Assembly: GCF_019929185.1 (NCBI RefSeq)
Contig: NZ_JAHZPC010000001.1
Location: 1-64,000 of the forward strand
DNA from: Streptococcus parasanguinis
GTDB taxonomy: Bacteria; Bacillota; Bacilli; Lactobacillales; Streptococcaceae
Reading direction: 5' to 3'
DNA length: 64,000 bases
Part shown: positions 38,627 through 47,725 of the stretch, in pieces
Layout: each line of letters opens with the position of its first letter
How positions within the stretch are numbered: the stretch's first letter is position 1
Program-made: the position numbers and the translations under genes
Notes under the pieces: generated by a model
Database searches by the model: none
The model's input: only the letters and a program-made list of their open reading frames with translations
What the model was told of the DNA's origin: nothing

Positions 38627-39002
38627 ATTGATCAACTTAGCAGTTGAAGTGAGTCAACAAGCCTATGTGCCCTACTCTCATTTCCCAATTGGAGCTGTAC
38701 TGCTAACGAAGGATGGAGAAATCTATACAGGGGTCAATATCGAAAATGCCAGTTTTGGTTTAACCAACTGTGGGGAACGGACAGCTATTTTTAAAGCAGT
38801 TTCTGAAGGAGCTCGTGAGTTCAAAGAGCTGATTGTCTACGGGCAAACAGAAAAGCCCATCTCTCCATGTGGTGCTTGTCGCCAGGTCATGGCTGAATTT
38901 TTTGAGCCAGACCTTCCTGTAACCTTAGTATCTAAAGATAAATCGACGGTCGTGATGACGGTCAAGGAATTACTTCCATATTCCTTTACAGACCTGACTT
39001 AA
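38613..39002 (+). CDS. cdd: Cytidine deaminase
   Basis: A 129-residue zinc enzyme that deaminates cytidine and deoxycytidine to uridine forms, feeding Pdp. The HAE-type site reads [17 protein letters not shown], with C as first zinc ligand and E as proton shuttle, and PCGACRQVM supplies the other two cysteines. This is the tetrameric, three-cysteine type. It overlaps deoC by 14 bp and precedes the nucleoside transporter genes. Confidence 0.95.
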   Translation: MATTELINLAVEVSQQAYVPYSHFPIGAVLLTKDGEIYTGVNIENASFGLTNCGERTAIFKAVSEGAREFKELIVYGQTEKPISPCGACRQVMAEFFEPDLPVTLVSKDKSTVVMTVKELLPYSFTDLT

Positions 39003-39077
39003 TAGGTCTGTGAGGCGGTCTTTTGACCCTTTCAATACTTCGCAACAATGTTGCACAATAATTTAGGAGGTTCAGTA

Positions 39078-40139
39078 ATGAACAAGAAACAATGGCTAGG
39101 CCTTGGTCTAGTAACTGTCGCTGCTATCGGACTTGCAGCATGTGGAAATCGTGCGTCTAAAAAAGATAGCGCAAACTCAGAATCTAAAACAGATTTGAAA
39201 GCTGCTATCATTACCGATACTGGTGGTGTGGATGACAAATCATTCAACCAATCTGCTTGGGAAGGTTTGCAAGCTTGGGGTAAAGAAAACGGTCTTTCTA
39301 AAGGGAACGGATTTGACTACTTCCAATCAACAGATGAATCTCAATATGCGACAAACCTTGATGAAGCTGTTTCTAACGACTACAAATTGATCTTTGGTGT
39401 TGGTTTTGCCTTGAGCGACTCTGTTAAAAAAGCTGCAAAAGACAACCAAGATGTGAACTATGTCATCATCGATGACCGTATTGAAGGACAAAAGAACGTA
39501 GCATCTGCTGTTTATGCCGATAACGAAGCTGGTTACCTTGCTGGTATCGCTGCTGCGAAAACTACAAAAACTAAACAAGTTGGTTTTGTAGGTGGTATGG
39601 AAAGTGAAGTTATCACTCGTTTCCGCGCTGGATTTGAAGCTGGTGTTAAATCTGTTGACCCATCTATCAAAGTTCAAGTAGACTACGCTGGTTCATTCGG
39701 TGACTCTGCTAAAGGTAAAACAATTGCTGCTGCACAATATGCTGCAGGTGCAGACGTTATCTACCAAGTAGCTGGTGGTACTGGTGCAGGTGTCTTCTCT
39801 GAAGCTAAAGACTTGAACGAGAAGAAAAATGAAGACGAAAAAGTTTGGGTTCTTGGTGTTGACCGTGACCAAAAAGCTGAAGGTGAATACACTTCTAAAG
39901 ATGGTAAAAAATCTAACTTTGTATTGGCTTCAAGCTTGAAGAAAGTCGGAGAATCTGTAAAAGACTTGGCTAAGAAAACTGCTGATGGTAAATTCCCTGG
40001 CGGTAAAGTGATTACTTATAGCTTGAAAGATGGTGGAGTTGACTTGACAACTGACAATCTTTCTGCAGAAGCTAAAAAAGCTGTCGAAGACGCTAAAGCT
40101 AAGATCCTTGACGGGTCACTTAAAGTTCCTGAAAAATAA
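39078..40139 (+). CDS. bmpA: BMP-family nucleoside-binding lipoprotein
   Basis: A 353-residue substrate-binding lipoprotein of the BMP/PnrA/TmpC group, anchored outside the cell. The lipobox is GLAAC with the lipidated C22. The mature domain starts with AAIITDTGGVDDKSFNQSAWEG, the typical purine-nucleoside-binding segment. Start 39078 has TAGGAGG upstream. It is the receptor of the ABC importer encoded next; strong codon usage and a downstream hairpin set suggest higher expression than the other subunits. Confidence 0.93.
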   Translation: MNKKQWLGLGLVTVAAIGLAACGNRASKKDSANSESKTDLKAAIITDTGGVDDKSFNQSAWEGLQAWGKENGLSKGNGFDYFQSTDESQYATNLDEAVSNDYKLIFGVGFALSDSVKKAAKDNQDVNYVIIDDRIEGQKNVASAVYADNEAGYLAGIAAAKTTKTKQVGFVGGMESEVITRFRAGFEAGVKSVDPSIKVQVDYAGSFGDSAKGKTIAAAQYAAGADVIYQVAGGTGAGVFSEAKDLNEKKNEDEKVWVLGVDRDQKAEGEYTSKDGKKSNFVLASSLKKVGESVKDLAKKTADGKFPGGKVITYSLKDGGVDLTTDNLSAEAKKAVEDAKAKILDGSLKVPEK

Positions 40140-40150
40140 TCATTGATTGG

Positions 40151-40240
40151 ATCGGCCCGACCTTCAAGGGCCGTTCCTTTTAATAAATTGAGACATTTTT
40201 GTCTCAGTAAAATCTATTAGCTGTCTTAATAGGTTTTATT
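40151..40240 (+). terminator. Three consecutive hairpins between bmpA and the ABC ATPase gene
   Basis: CGGCCC/GGGCCG followed by TTCCTTTTAA (about 40153-40181), then GAGACA/TGTCTC (about 40189-40205), then an AAATCTATTA/TAATAGGTTT stem (about 40210-40240). The first looks like a weak terminator; together they may protect the bmpA mRNA 3' end and reduce read-through. Confidence 0.7.
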
Positions 40241-40274
40241 GAAATAAAAATTGATTTGAAAGGAAACACCCCAC

Positions 40275-41810
40275 ATGACACACGAATATGTCATCGAAAT
40301 GCGTGAGATTACCAAAAAATTTGGTGACTTTGTAGCAAATGACAAGATTAATCTTCAGTTGCGCAAAGGTGAAATCCATGCACTTCTTGGAGAAAATGGT
40401 GCAGGGAAATCTACCCTGATGAATATGTTGGCTGGTTTGTTGGAACCAACTAGCGGAGACATCGTGGTAAATGGAAAAACTGTTAACCTAGACTCACCTT
40501 CAAAAGCAGCTTCTTTAGGAATTGGAATGGTGCACCAACACTTTATGTTGGTTGAAGCCTTCACTGTTGCTGAAAATATCATCCTTGGGTCTGAAACCAC
40601 TAAACATGGTATTTTGGATCTTAAGAAAGCCAGTCAAGATATCCTTGATTTGTCTAAAAAATATGGCTTAGCAGTGGATCCAAATGCTAAAGTTGAGGAT
40701 ATTTCCGTCGGTGCGCAGCAACGTGTGGAAATTTTAAAGACGCTTTATCGTGGAGCCGACATCCTAATCTTCGATGAACCAACTGCGGTGTTGACACCAG
40801 CTGAAATCGAAGAATTGATGACAATCATGAAGAACTTGGCAAATGAAGGAAAATCCATTATCTTGATTACGCACAAGTTGGATGAAATTCGTGCTGTTTC
40901 AGACCGGGTAACGGTTATCCGTCGTGGGAAATCAATTGAGACAGTCGAGATTGGTGGAGCTACCAACCAAGACTTGGCCGAAATGATGGTCGGTCGTTCT
41001 GTTTCCTTTAAAACGGAGAAAGGTCCTTCTCAACCGAAAGAAGTCGTCTTGTCGATCGAAAACTTGGTTGTAAACGAAAACCGGGGTGTCCCAGCTGTTA
41101 AGAATCTTTCACTGGAACTTCGTGCTGGTGAAGTCGTGGGGATCGCAGGGATTGACGGAAATGGTCAGTCTGAGTTGATCCAAGCGTTTACAGGTCTACG
41201 GAAGGTAAAATCTGGTTCAATCAAGATTAAAGGCAAGGATGTTGTAGGACTTCGTCCACGTCAAATCACAGAAATGAAGGTAGGGCACGTCCCTGAAGAC
41301 CGTCATCGGGATGGATTAGTCCTTGACATGATGATCTCTGAAAACATTGCCCTTCAAACCTACTATAAAGAACCTCTTAGCAAGAATGGTATTTTGAATT
41401 ATCCAAATATTACCTCTTATGCCAAGAAGTTGATGGAAGAGTTTGACGTTCGTGCAGCCAGTGAAGTGGTACCTGCTAAGGCTCTCTCTGGAGGGAACCA
41501 GCAAAAAGCCATTATCGCTCGGGAAATCGATCGCGATCCAGATCTCTTGATCGTTAGCCAGCCGACTCGTGGATTGGATGTTGGAGCGATTGAATATATC
41601 CACAAACGTTTGATTCAAGAACGGGATAATGGAAAAGCCGTTCTGGTTGTCAGCTTTGAATTAGATGAAATTTTGAATGTTTCTGACCGTATTGCGGTTA
41701 TTCATGATGGGAAGATCCAAGGGATCGTAACCCCTGAAACAACGAATAAGCAAGAACTTGGAATCCTCATGGCAGGTGGACAAGTAAAGGAGGGAGCATC
41801 AAATGAATAA
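40275..41810 (+). CDS. Nucleoside ABC importer, ATP-binding protein (double ABC)
   Basis: A 511-residue cytoplasmic ATPase with two fused ABC domains, like the ribose-type importers. Domain 1 (about 1-245) has GENGAGKST and FDEPTAVLTP; domain 2 (about 255-505) has GIDGNGQSE in place of a canonical Walker A and SGGNQQKAII as signature. The degenerate second Walker A is usual in this family. It energises the two permeases encoded next and overlaps the first by 8 bp. Confidence 0.92.
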   Translation: MTHEYVIEMREITKKFGDFVANDKINLQLRKGEIHALLGENGAGKSTLMNMLAGLLEPTSGDIVVNGKTVNLDSPSKAASLGIGMVHQHFMLVEAFTVAENIILGSETTKHGILDLKKASQDILDLSKKYGLAVDPNAKVEDISVGAQQRVEILKTLYRGADILIFDEPTAVLTPAEIEELMTIMKNLANEGKSIILITHKLDEIRAVSDRVTVIRRGKSIETVEIGGATNQDLAEMMVGRSVSFKTEKGPSQPKEVVLSIENLVVNENRGVPAVKNLSLELRAGEVVGIAGIDGNGQSELIQAFTGLRKVKSGSIKIKGKDVVGLRPRQITEMKVGHVPEDRHRDGLVLDMMISENIALQTYYKEPLSKNGILNYPNITSYAKKLMEEFDVRAASEVVPAKALSGGNQQKAIIAREIDRDPDLLIVSQPTRGLDVGAIEYIHKRLIQERDNGKAVLVVSFELDEILNVSDRIAVIHDGKIQGIVTPETTNKQELGILMAGGQVKEGASNE

Positions 41811-42864
41811 GAATTTAAAACAAATTGCCGTTCCGTTGGTGTCTGTCCTTTTAGGATTGGTCTTGGGTGCCATTATTATGTGGGCCTTCAGCTATGATGC
41901 CCTTTGGGGATACGAATTGCTGTTTAAGAAAGCCTTTGGTTCGATTAAGAGTTGGGGAAATATTTCCCGTGCCATGGGGCCACTGATTTTGGTTGCTCTT
42001 GGGTTTTCAGTAGCCAGCCGGGCCGGCTTCTTTAACGTTGGACTTCCTGGTCAGGCTTTTGCTGGATGGATCATGGCGACTTGGTTTGCCCTTTCCTTCC
42101 CAAATATGCCTCGCTTACTGATGATTCCGATGACCGTTTTGATTGCGGCTGTCGCAGGTGGATTTATTGGAGCGATTCCTGGTTTCCTTCGTGCCTATCT
42201 CGGAACCAGTGAGGTCATCATCACCATTATGATGAACTACATTGTTCTCTATGGTGGGAATGCCTTGATTCATAGCTTCCCAGCTTCCTTGATGAAAAAT
42301 AAGGACTCAACCATTGATGTGGGAGCCAATGCTGTCTACCAGACGGAGTGGTTGCGTAATTTGACGGACAAATCACAAATGAACATCGGGATCTTCTTTG
42401 CCATCATCGCAGTGGTGGTCATCTGGTTCTTGATGAAGAAAACAACACTTGGTTTTGAAATCCGTGCCGTTGGTCTCAATGCGAATGCGGCGGAATACGC
42501 AGGGATGTCTGCAAAACGGACCATTATCCTTTCTATGATCATTTCTGGTGCTCTTGCTGGTATTGGTGGGGTAGCAGAAGGTCTGGGTATTTACTCAAAT
42601 GTCTACGTTCAAACCAGCTCGATGAGTGTTGGATTTAACGGAATGGCCGTAGCCCTTCTTGCGATGAATTCACCAATTGGTATTCCATTTGCTGCCTTCT
42701 TGTTTGGTGCACTTCAAATTGGGGGAGTTGGTATGAAGCCAGCTGCCATCCCTGAAGAAGTCGTTCAAATTGTGACAGCATCTATTATCTTCTTCGTATG
42801 TGCCCACTACATTATTGAAAAGATGATCTCGATGCGTTCAGCTAAAAAAGGAGGAGCAAACTAA
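41803..42864 (+). CDS. Nucleoside ABC importer, permease 1
   Basis: A 353-residue integral membrane protein of the BPD_transp_2 family, with about ten hydrophobic segments and the GIGGVAEGLGIYS family region near residue 245. It forms the channel with the next gene product. It overlaps the ATPase gene by 8 bp and shares one base with the next start. Confidence 0.92.
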   Translation: MNKNLKQIAVPLVSVLLGLVLGAIIMWAFSYDALWGYELLFKKAFGSIKSWGNISRAMGPLILVALGFSVASRAGFFNVGLPGQAFAGWIMATWFALSFPNMPRLLMIPMTVLIAAVAGGFIGAIPGFLRAYLGTSEVIITIMMNYIVLYGGNALIHSFPASLMKNKDSTIDVGANAVYQTEWLRNLTDKSQMNIGIFFAIIAVVVIWFLMKKTTLGFEIRAVGLNANAAEYAGMSAKRTIILSMIISGALAGIGGVAEGLGIYSNVYVQTSSMSVGFNGMAVALLAMNSPIGIPFAAFLFGALQIGGVGMKPAAIPEEVVQIVTASIIFFVCAHYIIEKMISMRSAKKGGAN

Positions 42865-43820
42865 TGAGTATTGTAACAATTTTAAGTATTCTTGTTTCCT
42901 CTATGATTGTGTATGCAGCGCCGCTGATCTTCACAAGTATCGGAGGAGCATACTCAGAACACGCTGGGGTTGTTAACGTTGGTCTGGAAGGAATCATGGT
43001 TATGGGAGCCTTCTCAGGTATTATCTTTAACTTGACTTTTGAGCCTGAGTTAGGAAGTTTGACACCATGGTTGTCCTTGATCGTTGCTGCAGGGATTGGA
43101 GTACTCTTCTCCTTGATCCACGCGGTGGCAACCATTCATTTCCGTGCTGACCATATCGTCTCAGGTACAGTATTGAACTTGATGGCACCTCCACTTGCGG
43201 TCTTCCTTGTTAAAGCGATGTACAACAAGGGGCAAACTGATAATATCAAAGTTGCCTTTGGGAAAACATCCATTCCGGTCTTATCTAAAATTCCGGTCAT
43301 TGGGGATATTTTCTTCAACAATGCCAGCATCATCGGCTGGGTTGCGATTCTATTTTCATTCTTTGCTTGGTTTATCATGTTCAAGACGAAATTTGGATTG
43401 CGTCTTCGTTCAGTAGGTGAACACCCACAAGCAGCAGATACTTTGGGAATCAATGTTTATAGAATGCGCTACTTAGGAGTGATGATCTCAGGTGCCTTAG
43501 CAGGTATCGGAGGAGCTATTTACGCTCAGTCAGTTTCTGTTAACTTTGCAGTAACTACAATTGTAGGTCCTGGATTTATCGCCCTTGCGGCTATGATTTT
43601 CGGGAAATGGAACCCAATCGGGGCCATGCTTGCTAGTCTCTTCTTTGGAGCTTCACAAAGTTTGGCTGTTATCGGGAATCAATTGCCTTTGCTTAAAGGT
43701 ATCCCATCCATCTACTTGCAAATTGCGCCTTATGTCTTGACCATGGTTGTCTTGGCAGCCTTCTTCGGACAAGCAGTTGCGCCAAAAGCAGATGGTGTTA
43801 ACTATATTAAATCGAAATAA
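42864..43820 (+). CDS. Nucleoside ABC importer, permease 2
   Basis: A 318-residue integral membrane protein of the same BPD_transp_2 family. NVGLEGIMVMGAFSG near residue 40 and LRSVGEHPQAADTLGI near 185 are typical of this partner. The start ATG overlaps the previous stop (TAATG). It is the last gene of the methyltransferase-pdp-deoC-cdd-bmpA-ABC series; a terminator follows. Confidence 0.92.
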   Translation: MSIVTILSILVSSMIVYAAPLIFTSIGGAYSEHAGVVNVGLEGIMVMGAFSGIIFNLTFEPELGSLTPWLSLIVAAGIGVLFSLIHAVATIHFRADHIVSGTVLNLMAPPLAVFLVKAMYNKGQTDNIKVAFGKTSIPVLSKIPVIGDIFFNNASIIGWVAILFSFFAWFIMFKTKFGLRLRSVGEHPQAADTLGINVYRMRYLGVMISGALAGIGGAIYAQSVSVNFAVTTIVGPGFIALAAMIFGKWNPIGAMLASLFFGASQSLAVIGNQLPLLKGIPSIYLQIAPYVLTMVVLAAFFGQAVAPKADGVNYIKSK

Positions 43821-43824
43821 TGCA

Positions 43825-43857
43825 CAGAGAGATGCGAGGTTTCCTCGGTCTCTTTTG
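43825..43857 (+). terminator. Terminator after the nucleoside ABC operon
   Basis: AGAGA-CGAGG / CCTCG-TCTCT stem with a small internal loop, then TTTTG. Confidence 0.82.
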
Positions 43858-43940
43858 CTTTCTAAAGGCTCCTCTTAGTCGCAATTTCTTTAGATTTAGG
43901 GTACAATAAGAATACAACTTTTCACGTATTGGAGGAGCAG

Positions 43941-44543
43941 ATGTTTAAGTGGATGAGACGCCTAATTGGCATGGTGATCGTTTTATTTATGTTATTAGTG
44001 ATCTTGTTGGTTCCTGGATCTATCCCTGAAGGGGAGCAACTGAGAAATGTGCAGGCAGGGAGTTCTTTGATTGAGTTGGCTCAAAATGCTGTTTCAAACG
44101 CCTCTGTGAGCACGGAAGGACTCTCAACTGAGCTAAGTCTCAATTCTGTACAATTAAGTCAGGTCGTAAAATCAAGTGCTGGTTCTGCCCTTGACAATTC
44201 TGACTATCAAAAGATGGCACTAGGAATGGATGGCAATGACCTTCACGTCAAAGTTCCTGTTTCCTTAGGGCCAGTTGATAGCTATCTAGATTTAACCATG
44301 ACCGGTCAAGTTGAAAACAATGTCATGAATTTGACTGTGACCGGTGCTAAATTAGGGAAAATGCCCATTCCAAAATTCTTGGTTCTCAACTATTTGAAGG
44401 ATCAATCCAATCAAAATGGAGGCGGCTTTACAGTGAATGGTGATCAAATCACCCTTGAGATCCCTCAAGCAGGCTATAGTATCTCAAAAGCGAGAGTGGA
44501 AAATGGCAATGCTAAGGTAACTGTTAGTATATCCTTGTTTTAA
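43941..44543 (+). CDS. Membrane-anchored uncharacterised protein
   Basis: A 200-residue protein with one N-terminal hydrophobic segment (about 10-28) and an extracellular beta-rich remainder containing repeated DLTMTGQVENNVMNLTVTG-like strands. It loosely resembles YpmS/DUF2140-type proteins; I do not assign a function. The start at 43941 has GGAGGAG upstream. It has its own weak promoter region near 43902 (TACAAT) and may be co-transcribed with cutC, 21 bp downstream. Confidence 0.75.
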   Translation: MFKWMRRLIGMVIVLFMLLVILLVPGSIPEGEQLRNVQAGSSLIELAQNAVSNASVSTEGLSTELSLNSVQLSQVVKSSAGSALDNSDYQKMALGMDGNDLHVKVPVSLGPVDSYLDLTMTGQVENNVMNLTVTGAKLGKMPIPKFLVLNYLKDQSNQNGGGFTVNGDQITLEIPQAGYSISKARVENGNAKVTVSISLF

Positions 44544-44564
44544 GTCTTTGTAATTGGAGTTGTC

Positions 44565-45200
44565 ATGCTTGTCTTTGAATTTTGTGCAGAGAATTTAAAT
44601 TATATTGATAAGGCGATTGCTGCTGGGGCAGGTCGCATTGAACTGTGCGACAACCTGGCAGTAGGCGGGACCACACCGAGTATAGGTGTGATCAATGAAG
44701 CAATCAAACTGACAAGAGAGAAGTCTGTGGATCTATGTGTCATTATCCGACCCCGTGGTGGCGATTTTGTCTACACTGATCTGGAAGTCGAAGCTATGCT
44801 GACGGATATTCGTGCTGCGAAAGAAATAGGGGTTACTTGTTTTGTGCTGGGAGCGCTGACGAGCGATCGAAAGTTGGACCAGAGGATCATGCAGCTTTTA
44901 CTAGCAGCCTGTGGAGAGGCAGAGGTTGTCTTTCATATGGCCTTTGATGAGTTAGCTCATACAGATCAGCTAGAAGCGATTGAGTGGCTTTCTGAACAAG
45001 GTGTGGCCCGCATTTTAACACGAGCTGGAAGTCCAGGTGACCCACTAGAGCAACGTTTTGCCCACTATCATCGTTTATTAGATGCGGCTAAGGGAAAAAT
45101 TCAGATCCTGCCAGGTGGAGGTGTGACCCTTGACAATCGTCAGCTCTTTTTGGAGCAATTGGGCGTTTGTCAACTGCATGGCACGCGCATCGTGTTTTAA
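44565..45200 (+). CDS. cutC: CutC family protein
   Basis: A 211-residue TIM-barrel protein of the CutC family, begun by LVFEFCAENLNYIDKAIAAGAGRIELCDNL split across the first strands. CutC has been linked to copper handling, but direct evidence is thin and the true reaction is unknown. The copper-associated H/C residues (FHMAFDE region) are present. GGAG precedes the ATG. It belongs to the same cluster as the YjbR-like and ABC exporter genes. Confidence 0.88.
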   Translation: MLVFEFCAENLNYIDKAIAAGAGRIELCDNLAVGGTTPSIGVINEAIKLTREKSVDLCVIIRPRGGDFVYTDLEVEAMLTDIRAAKEIGVTCFVLGALTSDRKLDQRIMQLLLAACGEAEVVFHMAFDELAHTDQLEAIEWLSEQGVARILTRAGSPGDPLEQRFAHYHRLLDAAKGKIQILPGGGVTLDNRQLFLEQLGVCQLHGTRIVF

Positions 45201-45303
45201 AGAAGAAACGATCACTGCTTGAAGTAGTTTTGAAGATCCGTTATCAAGGTTGGGGACGTTGTTTCCAGCCTCTTCTAGTGCAAAAATGAATAAGGGAGAG
45301 AAA

Positions 45304-45969
45304 ATGTTTTTAGAGCATTATTTTGACCGGTACACCTTTCAGCCAGAAAAGGGATTGGCTTACGGATTTGAGAAGAGAGGGGCAGGCTATGCATACCAGT
45401 GTCCCGTCTTATCTGACACTTTTCTCTTAAAGGTCCGTGTCTGCGACCAGAAGATTTCTTTTCAGGTCTATGATCAGGATACAGGGGACGAGTATATCCA
45501 GATCCATCTGGAACAGCTACAAGGAAATTTCGTCGGCCAAGTCAGGGAAGCCTGTCAGGAAAGTCTTGCAAGGATTCGGCAAGCTTGTTTTGAGGTAGAA
45601 GAATTTCTCTATCCTCAAGCCAAGCGTCTCATGTCCTATATTTCCCTGAACTATCAGGGAACGATTGAGTATTTGTGGGAGAGATCTCCGGAATCGGGTG
45701 CCATTCGCCACCGAGACACCCTCAAGTGGTATGGTGTCTTTATGACCATTGATTGGAAAAAACTGGATGCTGGCAAGTCTGGGAAAATAGAAGTTTTGAA
45801 TGTTAAGTCTGATCAAGTAGCCCATTTCATCCAGCAGAAAGGGATTTATCCAGCTTTTCATATGAATAAAAAATATTGGGTGAGTATTCCTCTAGATGAA
45901 ACAATTACTGATGAGGACTTATTTGCTCTGGTGGATAGTAGCTGGCAACTCACCAAAAAGGGGAAATAA
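45304..45969 (+). CDS. Two-part protein with C-terminal MmcQ/YjbR domain
   Basis: A 221-residue cytoplasmic protein. The C-terminal part (about 120-215) matches the MmcQ/YjbR DNA-binding-like fold (FHMNKKYWVSIPLDETIT). The N-terminal 110 residues are a separate domain that I do not recognise. Start 45304 (MFLEHYFDRYTF) has AGGGAGAG upstream; longer in-frame starts lie between genes. The gene is one base before the ABC exporter gene, suggesting co-transcription. Function unknown. Confidence 0.8.
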   Translation: MFLEHYFDRYTFQPEKGLAYGFEKRGAGYAYQCPVLSDTFLLKVRVCDQKISFQVYDQDTGDEYIQIHLEQLQGNFVGQVREACQESLARIRQACFEVEEFLYPQAKRLMSYISLNYQGTIEYLWERSPESGAIRHRDTLKWYGVFMTIDWKKLDAGKSGKIEVLNVKSDQVAHFIQQKGIYPAFHMNKKYWVSIPLDETITDEDLFALVDSSWQLTKKGK

Positions 45970-45970
45970 G

Positions 45971-47725
45971 ATGCATCTGTTAAGAAAATTATCTTGGTTT
46001 TTTAAATTGGAGAAGAAGCGATACTTGATCGGGATAGGGTCTTTGATCTTGGTTAGTTTTTTAAATCTCATTCCTCCAAGAATCATGGGACTTGTGATCG
46101 ATTTGATCGATAAAAGAAGGCTGACGCTGGGGCAGTTAGTTGTAGATATCGCTCTTTTGGTCCTCGCAGCTCTTGCTATGTATGGCCTTCGTTTTGTCTG
46201 GAGACGCTATATTTTTGGAACTGCCAATAAGTTGGCTCGGATCTTGCGTTACCGTTTGTTTAAGCAATTTACGCTCATGTCTCCGTCTTTTTATCAGCGT
46301 TATCGGACAGGGGATCTCATGGCCCATGCTACTAATGATATCAATGCGGTAACCATGTTTGCTGGTGGTGGGGTTATGTCTGCTGTAGATGCTTCTGTGA
46401 CAGCCTTGGTGACCCTAGTCAGCATGTTTTTCATGATTGATTGGCGCTTAACCCTCTTGGCTATTTTGCCCCTACCGGTTATGGTGGTAGTGACTTCAGC
46501 CATTGGACGCAAAAATCACAAAGCCTTCAAAGAGGCCCAAGAAGGCTTCTCAGAGTTGAACAACTTTGTTCAGGAATCAGTATCAGGAGTCAAGGTGACC
46601 AAATCCTTTGGCTTTCAGGCAGATGAGATTCAGGCTTTTGAAAAGACCAATCAAATGGTCTTTTCAAAGAATATGACTTCCGCCGGTTACAATGCTTTGT
46701 TTGATCCGACCACTCTTCTTTTTGTCGGTCTCTCCTATGTCTTGACGCTCTACTTCGGGGGGCTATTTGTTCAGGAAGGGAGCCTGACAGTTGGACAAAT
46801 CGTAACCTTTATTACCTATCTAAATATGCTCGTCTGGCCCCTTCAAGCTATGGGCTTCTTGTTTAATATTAGTCAGCGTGCTAGCGTTTCCTATGATCGG
46901 ATTGAGACACTTTTAGCAGAAACACCTGATATCCAAGATCCAAGTCAACCAGTCAAAAACATTCAAAATGGCGATCTGGAATATGACATTGAAGAATTCG
47001 CCTATGAGAAAGAGCCTGTCCTTGAAAAGGTTGTCTTTCATTTAGAAAAAGGGCAAACCCTTGGAATTGTGGGTCCAACTGGATCTGGAAAGACCACCTT
47101 GTTGCGTCTCTTGCTTAGAGAGCACGACTTGGAGCAGGGAGATATCTTGCTCAATGGAATCTCCATCAAACATTATCGCTTAGAAGATCTTCGAAGCTTG
47201 ATCGGCTACGTCCCTCAAGATCAGATTCTCTTTGCCATGACCATTCGCGAGAATGTCGCTTTTTCAGATCCACAGATCAAGGAGGAAGAGGTGATGAAGG
47301 CTCTGAGAACTTGTGGAGTCTATGAAGATATTCTGGCCATGCCAGACCAGATGGAGACAGTGCTGGGAGAGAGAGGGGTCTCTCTTTCTGGCGGACAAAA
47401 GCAACGGATTGCCATGAGTCGTGCTTTGGTCATGAATCCTGAGATCTTAATCTTGGATGATTCACTGTCTGCAGTAGATGCTAAAACGGAGCACCAAATC
47501 ATTGAAAATATGAAGCAGGAACGCAAGGGGAAAACAACGATCATCACAGCCCATCGCCTATCAGCGATCGTTCATGCGGATTTGATTCTGGTAATGGAGA
47601 ATGGACAGATCAAGGAGCGAGGAAATCACGAGGAATTAATGGCTCAAAAAGGTTGGTACTATGAAACCTACCAAGCCCAACAATTATCAGAAGAAATGGA
47701 GGGAAAGCTGAATGAAAACATCTGA
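45971..47725 (+). CDS. Heterodimeric ABC exporter subunit 1 (degenerate Walker B)
   Basis: A 584-residue half-transporter: six membrane helices (about 15-310) and an ATPase domain (about 335-575). Walker A is GPTGSGKTT and the signature LSGGQKQR is intact, but Walker B ends LILDDSLSAVD, with Asp in place of the catalytic Glu. That is typical of the non-hydrolysing site in heterodimeric exporters. Its partner is encoded next with a 14-bp overlap. Substrate unknown; related pairs export drugs or peptides. Start 45971 follows the preceding gene by one base. Confidence 0.9.
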   Translation: MHLLRKLSWFFKLEKKRYLIGIGSLILVSFLNLIPPRIMGLVIDLIDKRRLTLGQLVVDIALLVLAALAMYGLRFVWRRYIFGTANKLARILRYRLFKQFTLMSPSFYQRYRTGDLMAHATNDINAVTMFAGGGVMSAVDASVTALVTLVSMFFMIDWRLTLLAILPLPVMVVVTSAIGRKNHKAFKEAQEGFSELNNFVQESVSGVKVTKSFGFQADEIQAFEKTNQMVFSKNMTSAGYNALFDPTTLLFVGLSYVLTLYFGGLFVQEGSLTVGQIVTFITYLNMLVWPLQAMGFLFNISQRASVSYDRIETLLAETPDIQDPSQPVKNIQNGDLEYDIEEFAYEKEPVLEKVVFHLEKGQTLGIVGPTGSGKTTLLRLLLREHDLEQGDILLNGISIKHYRLEDLRSLIGYVPQDQILFAMTIRENVAFSDPQIKEEEVMKALRTCGVYEDILAMPDQMETVLGERGVSLSGGQKQRIAMSRALVMNPEILILDDSLSAVDAKTEHQIIENMKQERKGKTTIITAHRLSAIVHADLILVMENGQIKERGNHEELMAQKGWYYETYQAQQLSEEMEGKLNENI

